From CAYJAY01 sp964370715 (GTDB lineage Bacteria > Bacillota > Clostridia > Oscillospirales > Ruminococcaceae), in the NCBI GenBank assembly GCA_964370715.1, contig CAYJKJ010000003.1:1-64000 (forward strand): DNA of 64,000 nt, given 5' to 3'. Positions within the stretch are counted from its first letter, which is position 1, and every line of letters starts with the position of its first letter. The position numbers and the translations under genes are program-made. This document shows positions 23,632 through 32,501 of the stretch, one piece after another. Under the pieces are notes generated by a model, which was given only the letters and a program-made list of their open reading frames with translations, ran no database searches and had not been told where the DNA came from.

Positions 23632-25212
23632 ATGAACAAGATTTTACGCAAAATTTTGGCAATGACACTTGCATTGGTGTTGGTTTTCTCGTTGGCGGCT
23701 TGCGCAGCAACCCCCACAGAAACCACAACTCCCGACGAGGGTGGCGAAGTTTCAAGCGAACCTATCGAAATTTCGTTCTCGTTTTCCGACAACGCAACTC
23801 TTCCCTATCGTGAAGATTGGCCGATTCTTGTAGAAATTCAAGAACAAAACAATGTTATTATGGACATCGAACCCATCCCAATAGCAGACTACACAACAAA
23901 AGTCAGCCTGTACCTTAACTCGGGACAAAACGCACCCGACGTTATCTTGGGTCAATCAACTAGAGGTGAAAACGGTTCTCTCGCATTAAACGGCGCAATC
24001 GTTCCGATAAGCGACTACAGCGACTGGACACCAAACTTCAATAAATTTGTTGAAGAAAACGGTTTGCAAGATGATATCGACGCTATAAAACTTCAAGACG
24101 GAAAATATTATTATCTTCCTGCTATGTATGACACACCGTTCTATGACGGCGGACTTATTCTAAGAGAAGATTATCTTGAAGAAAAAGGATTTGAAGCTCC
24201 AAAAACTTTTGATGACCTTTATGAAATTCTAACGGCTTATAAAGCAGATTTCCCCGACAGCTATCCTTTGACAATCCTTGCAGGTCCTCGTGTTCATTAT
24301 AGAATGACGATGCCTTCATACGGTTTGAGCATTGGTAAAAACGGAGCATCCGGCACAAACGTTCTAAGTTGGGATTATGATGCTGAGGAATATTTCCCGG
24401 CAGCTATAAGCGAAGAATACAAAACATATATAACAACGCTTGCTAAATGGTATGACGAAGGCCTTCTCGACCCCGAAATGGCCGAACCTATCGACGGCGA
24501 CCGTTGGACACAAAAGCTTGCTAACGGCGATTCTATGGCAACATACGCATACTATGACCAAATCGGTGGCGTAGAAGCTGCAAGCACAATCGAAGGAATC
24601 AACTTCAATATGTATCCTCCCCTTGAAGGAACAGAGGGTGCGCACCACCAAGAAAAGAGCAAAACAGGAACAGGTATCATGTTCCCGGCTTCAACCGCAG
24701 AACGTGACGATTTTGAGCAAGTTGTTCGCAAAGTAGATGAAATCTTCTTTGGCGAAGAAAACGCAAAAATCTGGTGCCTTGGCGTTGAAGGCGAAAGCTA
24801 CACAATGGACGGCGACACAATCGTTTATTCCGATGACCTTGTAAATTCGGCAAACGGCGTCTACAAAGAAATGCAACTTTCTTATGGCGGCGGTGTTGAC
24901 GGAATGCAACTTATCTGGATCAACGCTCGTGAGATGACGAAATATGACGAAAACTATGCTGCAATCAACCAAGAAGTTGCAGCTATGGACGAAGCTATTA
25001 AATCGCTTCCACCCCTTGCACAGTTTGATGATCTCCAAGCAGAAGAAGCCGGAATTCTTCAAACTCCGCTTGCAGACGCTTGGGAAAGATGGAACGAACA
25101 GTTCCTTACAGGCCAAATTGACATCGAAGCTAGCTGGGACGAATATGTAGCCGAGATGGAAACATTGAGAATTCAAGATTTCTGCGATATGTACAACGAA
25201 AGCATTCAATAG
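23632..25212 (+). CDS. Sugar-binding lipoprotein of a CUT1-type ABC importer (LplA/YtcQ-like)
   Basis: The 526-residue family 1 extracellular solute-binding protein has a signal peptide ending LAAC (Cys24) and a Thr/Glu-rich linker (residues 25-43). The body resembles LplA/YtcQ-type binders: QNAPDVILGQS, NGAIVPISDYSDWTPNFNKFVEENG, KYYYLPAMYD, LILREDYLEEKGFEAPKTFDDLYEIL. It heads the cluster with two permeases and peptidoglycan-sugar catabolic genes, so MurNAc-containing saccharides are the likely ligand; this is inferred from context. No ATPase gene is present in the cluster. The terminator after it would favour excess binding protein. Confidence 0.9.
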   Translation: MNKILRKILAMTLALVLVFSLAACAATPTETTTPDEGGEVSSEPIEISFSFSDNATLPYREDWPILVEIQEQNNVIMDIEPIPIADYTTKVSLYLNSGQNAPDVILGQSTRGENGSLALNGAIVPISDYSDWTPNFNKFVEENGLQDDIDAIKLQDGKYYYLPAMYDTPFYDGGLILREDYLEEKGFEAPKTFDDLYEILTAYKADFPDSYPLTILAGPRVHYRMTMPSYGLSIGKNGASGTNVLSWDYDAEEYFPAAISEEYKTYITTLAKWYDEGLLDPEMAEPIDGDRWTQKLANGDSMATYAYYDQIGGVEAASTIEGINFNMYPPLEGTEGAHHQEKSKTGTGIMFPASTAERDDFEQVVRKVDEIFFGEENAKIWCLGVEGESYTMDGDTIVYSDDLVNSANGVYKEMQLSYGGGVDGMQLIWINAREMTKYDENYAAINQEVAAMDEAIKSLPPLAQFDDLQAEEAGILQTPLADAWERWNEQFLTGQIDIEASWDEYVAEMETLRIQDFCDMYNESIQ

Positions 25213-25269
25213 AATCCTTTTGAAAACATATAACGGAACAATTTAATTAACGTTCCCTTGGAACGTTCT

Positions 25270-25299
25270 AGAGGGGGAACAACAAAACGTTCCCCCTCT
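25270..25299 (+). terminator. Terminator/attenuator between binding protein and permease genes
   Basis: An 11-bp stem (AGAGGGGGAAC with GTTCCCCCTCT) has an 8-nt loop and is followed by TATTTTAT. A smaller palindrome, AACGTTCC…GGAACGTT, lies just before it (about 25249-25266). It probably limits readthrough into the permeases. Confidence 0.75.
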
Positions 25300-25439
25300 T
25301 ATTTTATGCTAAACATTGAAAACCAAGTAATGGACATAAGTTTGAAAAAATCTAAATGCAACCATAAACGAAGTGGTTACAAACGGGACCATGCCGTATT
25401 TCATGGAATTTTGTGCAAGAAAGGTGCATGGTATTAAAT

Positions 25440-26396
25440 ATGCAAAAAGCAAAAGTTAAAAGATTCAAAACCCACCCCGGCGACAAAAAACAAAAAGTCG
25501 GACAACACATAAAAAAATATTGGCAACTATACGCCCTTTTGGTTATCCCCGTTATATATTTCATAGTATTCAAATATCTACCGATAGCCGGAAGCGTGTT
25601 GGCGTTCCGCCGCTATCGCCCCGGCATGGGTGCCTTCGGAACTGAATGGGTTGGGTTCAGATATTTTGAGATGTTTTTCAGAGATCCTGCGTTTTGGAAT
25701 GCTCTTAAAAACACCCTTGTCCTTTCGATTGGAAATTTAGTTATAAACTTTCCGCTACCCATTATCTTTGCTATTTTGTTAAACGAAATCAGAGCAAAGA
25801 AATTCAAAAAGTTGGTTCAAACCATCTCTTATATGCCTCGTTTCGTTTCAACGGTGGTTATCATTGCAATAATTTCGGAACTTCTCTCCCCTTCTTCGGG
25901 GCTTTTAAATATATTTTTAGAAAACGTTTTTGGAATAGAGCCTATCTATTTCATGAACAGCGCCGATTGGTTCAGGCCGATATACATTCTAACCGATTCA
26001 TGGCAGTTCACAGGGTGGGTCGCTATCATCTATCTTGCCGCCATAACCTCGATAAACTCGGATCTTTTTGAGGCCGCCGAGATAGATGGCGCAACAAAGT
26101 TGCAACAGATTAGATATGTCACAATTCCCTCGATTCTTCCAACAATAATGGTCATGTTAATCCTTCAAGTCGGTAGGCTTTTAACGGTTGGATTTGAAAA
26201 AGTTTTGCTCATGTACACAAACGGAAACTCCGGTGTCAGCGACATAATCGACACGCTTGTCTACAGAACCGGGCTTGCAAACCAAAACTATTCCTACGCA
26301 ACAGCGATAGGTTTGTTCACCGGCATAGTCGGGGTTATCTTGGTTTCGAGCGCAAACTATTTCAGCAAAAAATCCACCGGCGAAAGCATTTATTAA
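25440..26396 (+). CDS. CUT1-type sugar ABC permease (LplB-like)
   Basis: The membrane protein of about 318 residues has six membrane segments. It shows LplB features: KKYWQLYALLVIPVIYFIVFKYLPIAG at the N-terminus, WNALKNTLVLSIGNLVINFPLPIIFAILLNE, and the EAA loop EAAEIDGATKLQQIRYVTIPSILP. The start is uncertain: ATG at 25428 has AAGGTG too close, ATG at 25440 has it rather far, and a GTG at 25413 is also possible. I chose 25440. It partners with the next gene and the binding protein at 23632. Confidence 0.88.
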   Translation: MQKAKVKRFKTHPGDKKQKVGQHIKKYWQLYALLVIPVIYFIVFKYLPIAGSVLAFRRYRPGMGAFGTEWVGFRYFEMFFRDPAFWNALKNTLVLSIGNLVINFPLPIIFAILLNEIRAKKFKKLVQTISYMPRFVSTVVIIAIISELLSPSSGLLNIFLENVFGIEPIYFMNSADWFRPIYILTDSWQFTGWVAIIYLAAITSINSDLFEAAEIDGATKLQQIRYVTIPSILPTIMVMLILQVGRLLTVGFEKVLLMYTNGNSGVSDIIDTLVYRTGLANQNYSYATAIGLFTGIVGVILVSSANYFSKKSTGESIY

Positions 26397-26430
26397 CCTA
26401 ATCGTTATTTTAAGAAAGAAGGTTTACAAG

Positions 26431-27309
26431 ATGAACACCATTAAAAAGAAAAGAAAACTTGATTTTTCTCCTTTTAATATATTTGTATATGTCGTTATGA
26501 TATTGGCGCTTATTGTATACGTTGTTCCGTTTTGGTATATGATTGTGCTTTCGGTGTCCGAGCCACACGACATTATAAACAACAATGTTGGGCTTTTCCC
26601 CCAAAGTTTCACCCTTGCGGCATATGAAGAAATCTTCAACTATCCAAACTTTTTCAAAGCCTACGGAAACACATTTTTCTACACGATAGTGGGCACGGCG
26701 ATTGCGATGATGATGACAATCTGCTTTGCATATCCCCTTTCTAAAAAGTTTTTATACGGAAACAGTTTTATAAAAAAGCTCGTTATATTTTCGATGTATT
26801 TTTCGGGTGGGCTTATCCCGAACTATCTTTTAATCTCAAATCTCGGTCTAACCGGAACAAGGTGGGCTATGTTGCTCCCCTTTGCAATTAACCAGTTCAA
26901 CTTGATTATACTTATAAACTTCTTCAAAAGTATACCGGCGGAAATAGAGGAAGCGGCGCTAATTGACGGGCTTAACTATTTTGGAATACTGTTTAAAATC
27001 ATCGTTCCTCTTTCAACGGCGGCTATCGCAACGGTTGCTCTATACTATGCGGTTTTCTTTTGGAACGACTGGTTCAACAGCCTTATATACCTAAACAGCG
27101 ATCAATATCCCGTCATGATGTTTCTTAGAAACATAGTTAACGGAACCACCATGATCGGCGACGGAGCAGGCTCGGCAGACCGAAGCACCATTGGCATCTC
27201 GATTAAATCGGCGGTTATCATAACTGCGACATTGCCGATAGTTATTCTGTATCCTTTCTTGCAAAAATATTTCGTTAAAGGTATGACGGTAGGTTCGGTT
27301 AAAGGGTAA
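26431..27309 (+). CDS. CUT1-type sugar ABC permease (YtcP-like)
   Basis: The 292-residue membrane protein of the MalG/YtcP type has six membrane helices. The EAA loop is EIEEAALIDGLNYFGILFKIIVPLS at about 170-195, and it ends in the family-typical QKYFVKGMTVGSVKG. The start is supported by AAGAAGG 9 bp upstream of the ATG. It lies 34 bp after the LplB-like permease. The cluster has no ATPase, so a shared MsmX-like ATPase encoded elsewhere is expected. Confidence 0.9.
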   Translation: MNTIKKKRKLDFSPFNIFVYVVMILALIVYVVPFWYMIVLSVSEPHDIINNNVGLFPQSFTLAAYEEIFNYPNFFKAYGNTFFYTIVGTAIAMMMTICFAYPLSKKFLYGNSFIKKLVIFSMYFSGGLIPNYLLISNLGLTGTRWAMLLPFAINQFNLIILINFFKSIPAEIEEAALIDGLNYFGILFKIIVPLSTAAIATVALYYAVFFWNDWFNSLIYLNSDQYPVMMFLRNIVNGTTMIGDGAGSADRSTIGISIKSAVIITATLPIVILYPFLQKYFVKGMTVGSVKG

Positions 27310-27312
27310 AAA

Positions 27313-27349
27313 CTGAAATATTAATTTCAGTTTGAAATTAATATTTCAG
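27313..27349. repeat. 17-bp perfect hairpin at the left edge of the tandem array
   Basis: CTGAAATATTAATTTCA and its exact complement are separated by GTT. It begins 3 bp after the permease stop codon. There is no T tract, so it is not a classical terminator. A decayed form of its right arm (TGAAAATTAATCTTTCAG) recurs at the start of each later 124-bp repeat, so the hairpin marks the array boundary. Confidence 0.7.
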
Positions 27350-27855
27350 CTGCAAGTTTTGCTTTCGTGTTTGATAAACACGAATTTGCTAAAGCAAANN
27401 NNNNNNNNNNNNNNNNNNNNNNNNNNNNNNNNNNNNNNNNNNNNNNNNNNNNNNNNNNNNNNNNNNNNNNNNNNNNNNNNNNNNNNNNNNNNNNNNNNTG
27501 GCGAAGAATCAAAGACACGAATACTTAAGCCACAATTGAAAATTAATCTTTCAGCTGCAAGTTTTGCTTTCGTGTTTGATAAACACGAATTTGCTAAAGC
27601 AAAATCGCAAAACGTTGCGGCTTGGCGAAGAATCAAAGACACGAATACTTAAGCCACAATTGAAAATTAATCTTTCATCTGCAAGTTTTGCTTTCGTGTT
27701 TGTTAAACACGAATTTGCTAAAGCAAAATCGCAAAACGTTGCGGCTTGGCGAAGAATCAAAGACACGAATACTTAAGCCACAATTGAAAATTAATCTTTC
27801 ATCTGCAAGTTTTGCTTTCGTGTTTGTTAAACACGAATTTGCTAAAGCAAAATCG
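27336..27855. repeat. Tandem array of a 124-bp non-coding unit, interrupted by a scaffold gap
   Basis: Units begin at about 27336, 27541, 27665 and 27789; the last three are spaced exactly 124 bp and differ by only a few bases. The last copy is cut off at about 27855, just before murQ. Each unit contains nested inverted repeats: CGTGTTT-GAT-AAACACG (GTT loop in the later copies), enclosed by TTTTGCTTT…AAAGCAAAA. 124 is not a multiple of three, so the frame shifts with every copy and the short reading frames here are not genes. The N gap lies inside the array, so the true copy number is unknown. Confidence 0.9.
27399..27498. other. Assembly gap (100 N)
   Basis: Exactly 100 N, the usual placeholder for a scaffold gap of unknown length. 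It falls inside the 124-bp tandem array, the likely cause of the assembly break. Confidence 0.97.
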
Positions 27856-27877
27856 GAAAAAGGAATGGTCGTAAAAA

Positions 27878-28774
27878 ATGTTTGTAAATTTAGATAAAAT
27901 AAGCACAGAGCAACAAAACCCTATATCTGCAAATATCGATTCGTTTTCAACGATAGATATACTGCGAACGATAAACGATGAAGATCAAAAGGTAGCCGGT
28001 GTCGTTGCAACCCAGCTCGATAAGATAGCTCTCGCAGTGGATGTCATACACAAAGCTTTTGAAGGTGGCGGCAGGCTTATATATTCGGGTTGCGGAACAT
28101 CGGGAAGGCTTGGGATTTTGGATGCGGCCGAATGTGTTCCAACGTTTGGCGTGTCTCCCGAGATGGTCAAGGGCTTAATAGCAGGCGGTGAAACTGCTTT
28201 TGTTAAAGCTGTTGAAGGCGCCGAAGACAACCGAGAGCTTGGAGCTAGCGATCTTATCGATATTGATTTCAATAGCAAAGATGTATTGGTCGGAATAGCT
28301 GCGAGCGGAAGAACCCCTTATGTTTTGGGAGCTATGGAATATGCAAAGTCCAAAGGTTCTCCTGTTATAGCTATCACCTGTAGCAAAGCTTCCGAGATGG
28401 AAAGACAAGCGGATATAGCGATAGTGACAGTGACAGGACCCGAAGTTATAACAGGCTCAACACGACTTAAAAGCGGAACAGCGCAAAAGCTTGTGTTAAA
28501 TATGCTTTCAACTGCCAGCATGATTAAGGTAGGAAAGGTCTACGGAAACCTTATGGTAGACGTTAAAGCCACCAACGAAAAGCTTGTCAACCGTTGTGTT
28601 AGCATTGTGTGCCAGGCGACCTCCAAAACAAGCGAACAAGCTGTCGAGGCGCTAGAACAATGCGGATATTCCGCAAAACAAGCTATCGTCATGTTGCTTT
28701 TCGATCTTAACGCAGACGAAGCAAAGCAAAAACTTGAACAAGCAAACGGAAAGATTAATAAAGTAGTTATCTAA
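27878..28774 (+). CDS. murQ: N-acetylmuramic acid 6-phosphate etherase MurQ
   Basis: The 298-residue SIS-domain lyase removes the lactyl ether from MurNAc-6-phosphate to give GlcNAc-6-phosphate and D-lactate. Landmarks are IDSFSTIDILRTINDEDQKVA at the N-terminus, YSGCGTSGRLGILDAAECVPTFG (about 64-86) with the catalytic Glu in the AAEC context, the GLIAGGETAFVKAVEGAEDN loop, and TRLKSGTAQKLVLNMLSTASM. The length is normal. AAAAAGGAATGG serves as ribosome binding site directly after the tandem array. It is the central enzyme of the salvage cluster. Confidence 0.96.
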   Translation: MFVNLDKISTEQQNPISANIDSFSTIDILRTINDEDQKVAGVVATQLDKIALAVDVIHKAFEGGGRLIYSGCGTSGRLGILDAAECVPTFGVSPEMVKGLIAGGETAFVKAVEGAEDNRELGASDLIDIDFNSKDVLVGIAASGRTPYVLGAMEYAKSKGSPVIAITCSKASEMERQADIAIVTVTGPEVITGSTRLKSGTAQKLVLNMLSTASMIKVGKVYGNLMVDVKATNEKLVNRCVSIVCQATSKTSEQAVEALEQCGYSAKQAIVMLLFDLNADEAKQKLEQANGKINKVVI

Positions 28775-28805
28775 CAAATACCAAAGGGAGTAGATAATCA
28801 TAAAC

Positions 28806-29957
28806 ATGAGTAGTATTATACTTGGTATCGACAGGCAAGAGCAGATATCAAATCTTGTTGCAAAAAAACGTGTCGCTCTTGTTACAAATTTTTCAGGAAT
28901 AGACAGCAATTTTAACACAAACTACAGCCAACTTTTAAAGAATGGTTGTAATATCGTAAAGTTTATGACTCCGGAACATGGGTTTTATGTTGCAAAAGAG
29001 GGGGAGACTATCCAAAACAGCACCCATCGAGAAACGGGACTTTTGATAGTTTCTCTTTATGGCGCAAAAAAACAACCGAGCGAAGAGGATTTTTCCGATA
29101 TCGACGCCGTTATATATGATATTCAAGATGTCGGGCTTAGGTATTTCACCTATATCTACACTCTAGCTTATATAATAAAAGCCTGTTCAAAATATAATAA
29201 ACAACTTGTCGTTCTAGACCGTCCAAACCCTTTAGGTTGCGACAAAATTATAGGCTCAAAAATAGCCGACAATAACAACAGTTTTGTCGGCGGATATCGC
29301 CTGCCTCTTCAATACGGAATGACCACAGGCGAGATTGGCAATTATTTTATTGATTTCCTAAATCTTAATATCGATTACAGTGTAGTTAAAATGAAAAGCT
29401 ACAAACGAGATATGACGTTTAAAAACTCCGCTTCTCCTTGGAACATCCCTTCCCCTGCCCTACCGGATTATGATGCACTGTTGTGTTATTGCGGAGGGTG
29501 TTTTTTTGAAGCTACCAACATAAGCGAAGGCAGAGGAACTCCAACGCCGTTCAGATTTTTTGGAGCGCCATTTGTTGAAAGCGAAAAGCTCATAAATATG
29601 CTTCGAACCAAAGAGTTTTTAAACTGTGGCTTTGCGTTCAGAGAACGCTCTTTTTCGCCCAACACAAGCAAACACGAAGGTATTGTTTGTCATGGTGTCG
29701 AGGTTTTCCCAATCGATGACAACAAAAGCTTTTTCCCAATAGCAATTGAATTGATGAAACTTTTTAAAGAACTTTATCCAAACGACTTTAGTTTCACAAA
29801 GTTCACAGAAGTTGCAAGGCTAACTTCTCTTTCGGGCGACGACAGAATAACCGATTATATAAACGGCTCTCTTGATAGCCTTGATGAGATGTATTTCGAT
29901 TGGGAACAGGAATCATTAAGTTTTTATGAGCAAACAAAAAAATTCTACTTATATTAA
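28806..29957 (+). CDS. namZ: NamZ-type exo-beta-N-acetylmuramidase (DUF1343, GH171)
   Basis: The 383-residue DUF1343 protein shows the family blocks VALVTNFSGID, MTPEHGFY, DIDAVIYDIQDVGLRYFTYIYTL, VVLDRPNPLG and NISEGRGTPTPFRFFGAPF. The B. subtilis member (YbbC, NamZ) releases MurNAc from the non-reducing end of glycan chains. There is no signal peptide here, so it should act in the cytoplasm on imported saccharides. The only nearby Shine-Dalgarno (GGGAG) is 15 bp from the ATG, unusually far, so translation may be weak or the start non-canonical. It ends 5 bp before the convergent murR. Confidence 0.9.
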   Translation: MSSIILGIDRQEQISNLVAKKRVALVTNFSGIDSNFNTNYSQLLKNGCNIVKFMTPEHGFYVAKEGETIQNSTHRETGLLIVSLYGAKKQPSEEDFSDIDAVIYDIQDVGLRYFTYIYTLAYIIKACSKYNKQLVVLDRPNPLGCDKIIGSKIADNNNSFVGGYRLPLQYGMTTGEIGNYFIDFLNLNIDYSVVKMKSYKRDMTFKNSASPWNIPSPALPDYDALLCYCGGCFFEATNISEGRGTPTPFRFFGAPFVESEKLINMLRTKEFLNCGFAFRERSFSPNTSKHEGIVCHGVEVFPIDDNKSFFPIAIELMKLFKELYPNDFSFTKFTEVARLTSLSGDDRITDYINGSLDSLDEMYFDWEQESLSFYEQTKKFYLY

Positions 29958-29962
29958 TATTT

Positions 29963-30820
29963 TCAATCGCTTTTTCTTACTATATTATAACTTCGTTCGA
30001 GTTGGTTTCTTATGTTAGAATAGTTTTTATTCGCAAGAAGCGTGAACAAAAAATCTACAAGAGCTAGCTGTGACAGCCGGCTGCTTGTTGCGCCGCTTCG
30101 TTTTGAATCTTCATTGCTCGAAGAAAAAAACACAAAATCAGCTTCGGCTGAGATCGTTGATTTATAATAGTTTGTTATCGCTATCGAACCGCATTTTCTT
30201 TCTTTAATCGTTTCAAAAATCTGGATAATCTCTTTTGTTGTTCCGGAGTTTGATATGATAACCGCCATATCGTTTGGTGTCAAACTTGCAGCACAGGTAT
30301 ACTGCATATGCAAATCTTTGCAAAAAGAAGCGTTAGCGCCAATTCTCAAAAGTTTGTTGCAAAAATCTTCCGCAACAAGCCCCGAGGCTCCGACCCCGAA
30401 AAGTTTTATAGAAGCCGACTTTGAAAGCGCAAACATCGCCTTTTCAGCAGTCTTGATATCGAGCAGTTTAAATGTATTTGTAAGCGACATCATAGCATTA
30501 TTCAGTATCGTGTCTGCTATCTCATCGGTGTTTGAAAAATCCTTTATGTCGCTAAACGTTATAAAATTTTCGGGCTTTTGAACGGGTGCTTGATGAAGTT
30601 GAGCAAAAAGTTCTCGCTTAAACTCCTTTAATCCGCTGTATCCAAGCGTTTTGCAAAACCGCACCCAAGTAACTTGACTGACGTTTGATTTTTTTGAAAG
30701 TTCCGCTATCGGCATTTGAAACACGTTGTCGACGTTCCCCAAAAAATACTCCGCTACTTTTTTTTCGGTTGGGTTTAACGAGGAATATATGCTCTTTATC
30801 TGTAGTTCGATAACCGTCAT
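29963..30820 (-). CDS. murR: RpiR/MurR-family transcriptional regulator
   Basis: The 285-residue protein has an N-terminal RpiR helix-turn-helix (LNPTEKKVAEYFLGN, then MPIAELSKKSNVSQVTWVRFCKTLGYSGLKEFKREL, residues 15-70). A C-terminal SIS sugar-phosphate-binding domain follows (LFGVGASGLVAEDFCNKLLRIG and DMAVIISNSGTTKEIIQIFETIKERKCGSIAITNY). MurR of E. coli is a repressor relieved by MurNAc-6-phosphate, and the same role is likely. It is transcribed against the flow of the cluster, convergent with namZ and divergent from nagZ, with overlapping promoters. Confidence 0.88.
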   Translation of the reverse strand: MTVIELQIKSIYSSLNPTEKKVAEYFLGNVDNVFQMPIAELSKKSNVSQVTWVRFCKTLGYSGLKEFKRELFAQLHQAPVQKPENFITFSDIKDFSNTDEIADTILNNAMMSLTNTFKLLDIKTAEKAMFALSKSASIKLFGVGASGLVAEDFCNKLLRIGANASFCKDLHMQYTCAASLTPNDMAVIISNSGTTKEIIQIFETIKERKCGSIAITNYYKSTISAEADFVFFSSSNEDSKRSGATSSRLSQLALVDFLFTLLANKNYSNIRNQLERSYNIVRKSD

Positions 30821-30838
30821 CTGTCCGCTCCTTATGGT

Positions 30839-30853
30839 CGAAATAAAGTTTCG
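30839..30853. promoter_or_regulatory. 15-bp palindrome in the murR-nagZ intergenic region
   Basis: CGAAA-TAAAG-TTTCG lies about 10-25 bp past the expected murR start point and upstream of nagZ. RpiR-type regulators bind such symmetric sites, so this is a candidate MurR operator. A related CGAAAGTTTCA occurs upstream of the importer operon near 23338. Confidence 0.4.
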
Positions 30854-30868
30854 TTGTTTTATGTAACA

Positions 30869-30897
30869 AGTGTAATAATTTATTGTAACTTTGTCAA
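30869..30897 (-). promoter_or_regulatory. murR promoter
   Basis: On the minus strand TTGACA (30892-30897) and TACACT (30869-30874) are spaced by 17 bp, about 50 bp before the murR ATG. Confidence 0.6.
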
Positions 30898-30911
30898 ATA
30901 AAAAATATATG
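30883..30911 (+). promoter_or_regulatory. nagZ promoter, overlapping the murR promoter
   Basis: TTGTAA (30883-30888) and TATATG (30906-30911) are spaced by 17 bp. The -35 lies inside the murR spacer on the other strand, so the two promoters should compete. The start would be within 15 bp of the nagZ ATG, giving a very short leader. Confidence 0.4.
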
Positions 30912-30927
30912 AAGGTTGTAGAATATT

Positions 30928-32478
30928 ATGAAAAAAAATTTATCGATTCGAGAAAAGATAGGTCAACGACTTTTTATTGGGTTCGAGGGTCAAACGATAA
31001 CCGAAACGCTTAAAGAGCTTATATGTGAATATCGTATCGGTAACATTATTTTGTTTAGACAAAATGTTGAAAACAAATACCAGCTTAAAAAACTTTGCGA
31101 CGATATCCAACAGCTTGTTCAACAAGAGCTTGGGATTTTAGCGCTCATCTCGATTGATCAAGAAGGAGGAATGGTAACAAGGCTTTCCCCGGATTGTTCA
31201 AACGTTCCGGGAGCTATGGCTATATCCGCCACAGGAAACAAACAATATGCCTATCAAGCAGGGCTTTTGACCGCAAAAGAACTTGTTGCTATGGGGGTAA
31301 ACTTTAACCTTGCCCCAAACATGGACATCAACAACAACCATCAAAACCCGGTTATCGGCATAAGAAGTTATGGAGACACCGCAAAGCAAGTTTCGGAATA
31401 TGGCCTAGAGATGATTAAAGGATTAACCGACGGCGGTGTAATAAGCTGTGTTAAACATTTCCCGGGACATGGAAACACAATCACAGATAGCCACCTAGGG
31501 CTTCCAACAATCGATTTTGATTATGAACAAATTGAAACTTGCGAGCTAGTTCCGTTTAAATCGGCGATAGATGCCGGAGTGCCAAGCGTAATGATGGCGC
31601 ATATATCCTATCCAAAAATTGAAAAAGAAAACATTCCGGCAACTTTTTCGAAGGTTTTTATTCAAGAGATTTTGCGAAAACGTCTGGGATTTAAGGGGCT
31701 TATAATAAGCGACTGCATGGAGATGCAGGCTATTCGCACCAACTACGGAACACCAAACGGGATACTTCGTTCTATTAAAGCCGGAATCGATATAGCTTTT
31801 TGTTCTCATACAGCCGAGCTTGCAAAACAAACGGTTTTATTAATTGAACAAGCGGTTGAAAACGGCGAGATTACAGAAGATATGTTAGACGAAAATCTAA
31901 ACAGGATAATCGATATTAAACAAAGATACCTTGAAAAAAATCATGATACAAGCCTTGATACCGTAGGTTGCGAACAACACACGGGGCTAGTTAGCGAAAT
32001 TTTGGAAAAAAGCATATGTTTATACCAAGACGAAAAATTCGAACTCGGAAACAAACCATTTTTCGTTGCGTGTGAACCATACAATGCAACCGGCATAACA
32101 AACGTTTCGAAAGATTATGTATCGTTCAGCAAAGAGCTTTCCGAAACATTTTCGGGCGAATATATAATCAATTCAAGCAACCCCGATGAAACAGAGATTG
32201 CGGAAATCTTGAGTAAAGTCAGCAATGCCAGTTCGGTTGTGTTCGGCAGCTATCAAGCACACCTAAACAGCGGACAGATAGCGCTTGCCGACCGTCTATC
32301 CTCCATAGGCGTACCTATGCTTTGCGTTGCCCTTCGCAATCCTTATGATGTTTTACATATGCCAAGACCAGCCAAAAAAATTGTTGTATTTGAATATACA
32401 AAAAAATCAATCAAAGCGATAGAGAAGGTTATAAACGGCCAACTCATACCAAGCGGTATTTTGCCGATAAACATTTAA
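30928..32478 (+). CDS. nagZ: Beta-N-acetylhexosaminidase NagZ (GH3)
   Basis: The 516-residue GH3 enzyme removes GlcNAc from GlcNAc-MurNAc units. The signature loop is KHFPGHGNTITDSHLGLP at about residues 172-189, with the DSH general acid/base. The nucleophile Asp is in GLIISDCMEMQAI at about 255. A C-terminal extension of about 160 residues resembles the second GH3 domain, as in B. subtilis NagZ. There is no signal peptide, so it is cytoplasmic. It starts a second rightward transcript, nagZ-GNAT-kinase, divergent from murR. Confidence 0.93.
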   Translation: MKKNLSIREKIGQRLFIGFEGQTITETLKELICEYRIGNIILFRQNVENKYQLKKLCDDIQQLVQQELGILALISIDQEGGMVTRLSPDCSNVPGAMAISATGNKQYAYQAGLLTAKELVAMGVNFNLAPNMDINNNHQNPVIGIRSYGDTAKQVSEYGLEMIKGLTDGGVISCVKHFPGHGNTITDSHLGLPTIDFDYEQIETCELVPFKSAIDAGVPSVMMAHISYPKIEKENIPATFSKVFIQEILRKRLGFKGLIISDCMEMQAIRTNYGTPNGILRSIKAGIDIAFCSHTAELAKQTVLLIEQAVENGEITEDMLDENLNRIIDIKQRYLEKNHDTSLDTVGCEQHTGLVSEILEKSICLYQDEKFELGNKPFFVACEPYNATGITNVSKDYVSFSKELSETFSGEYIINSSNPDETEIAEILSKVSNASSVVFGSYQAHLNSGQIALADRLSSIGVPMLCVALRNPYDVLHMPRPAKKIVVFEYTKKSIKAIEKVINGQLIPSGILPINI

Positions 32479-32501
32479 TAAAAAAGAAAGAGGATAGAAA
32501 G

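Noticed and set aside
27336..27855. Possible CRISPR array
   Set aside because: The whole 124-bp unit is repeated without unique spacers, and no cas genes are near.
27332..27897. Several 60-106-codon frames in the tandem array
   Set aside because: They arise from a 124-bp repeat that changes frame with each copy, and some run through the N gap; not genes.
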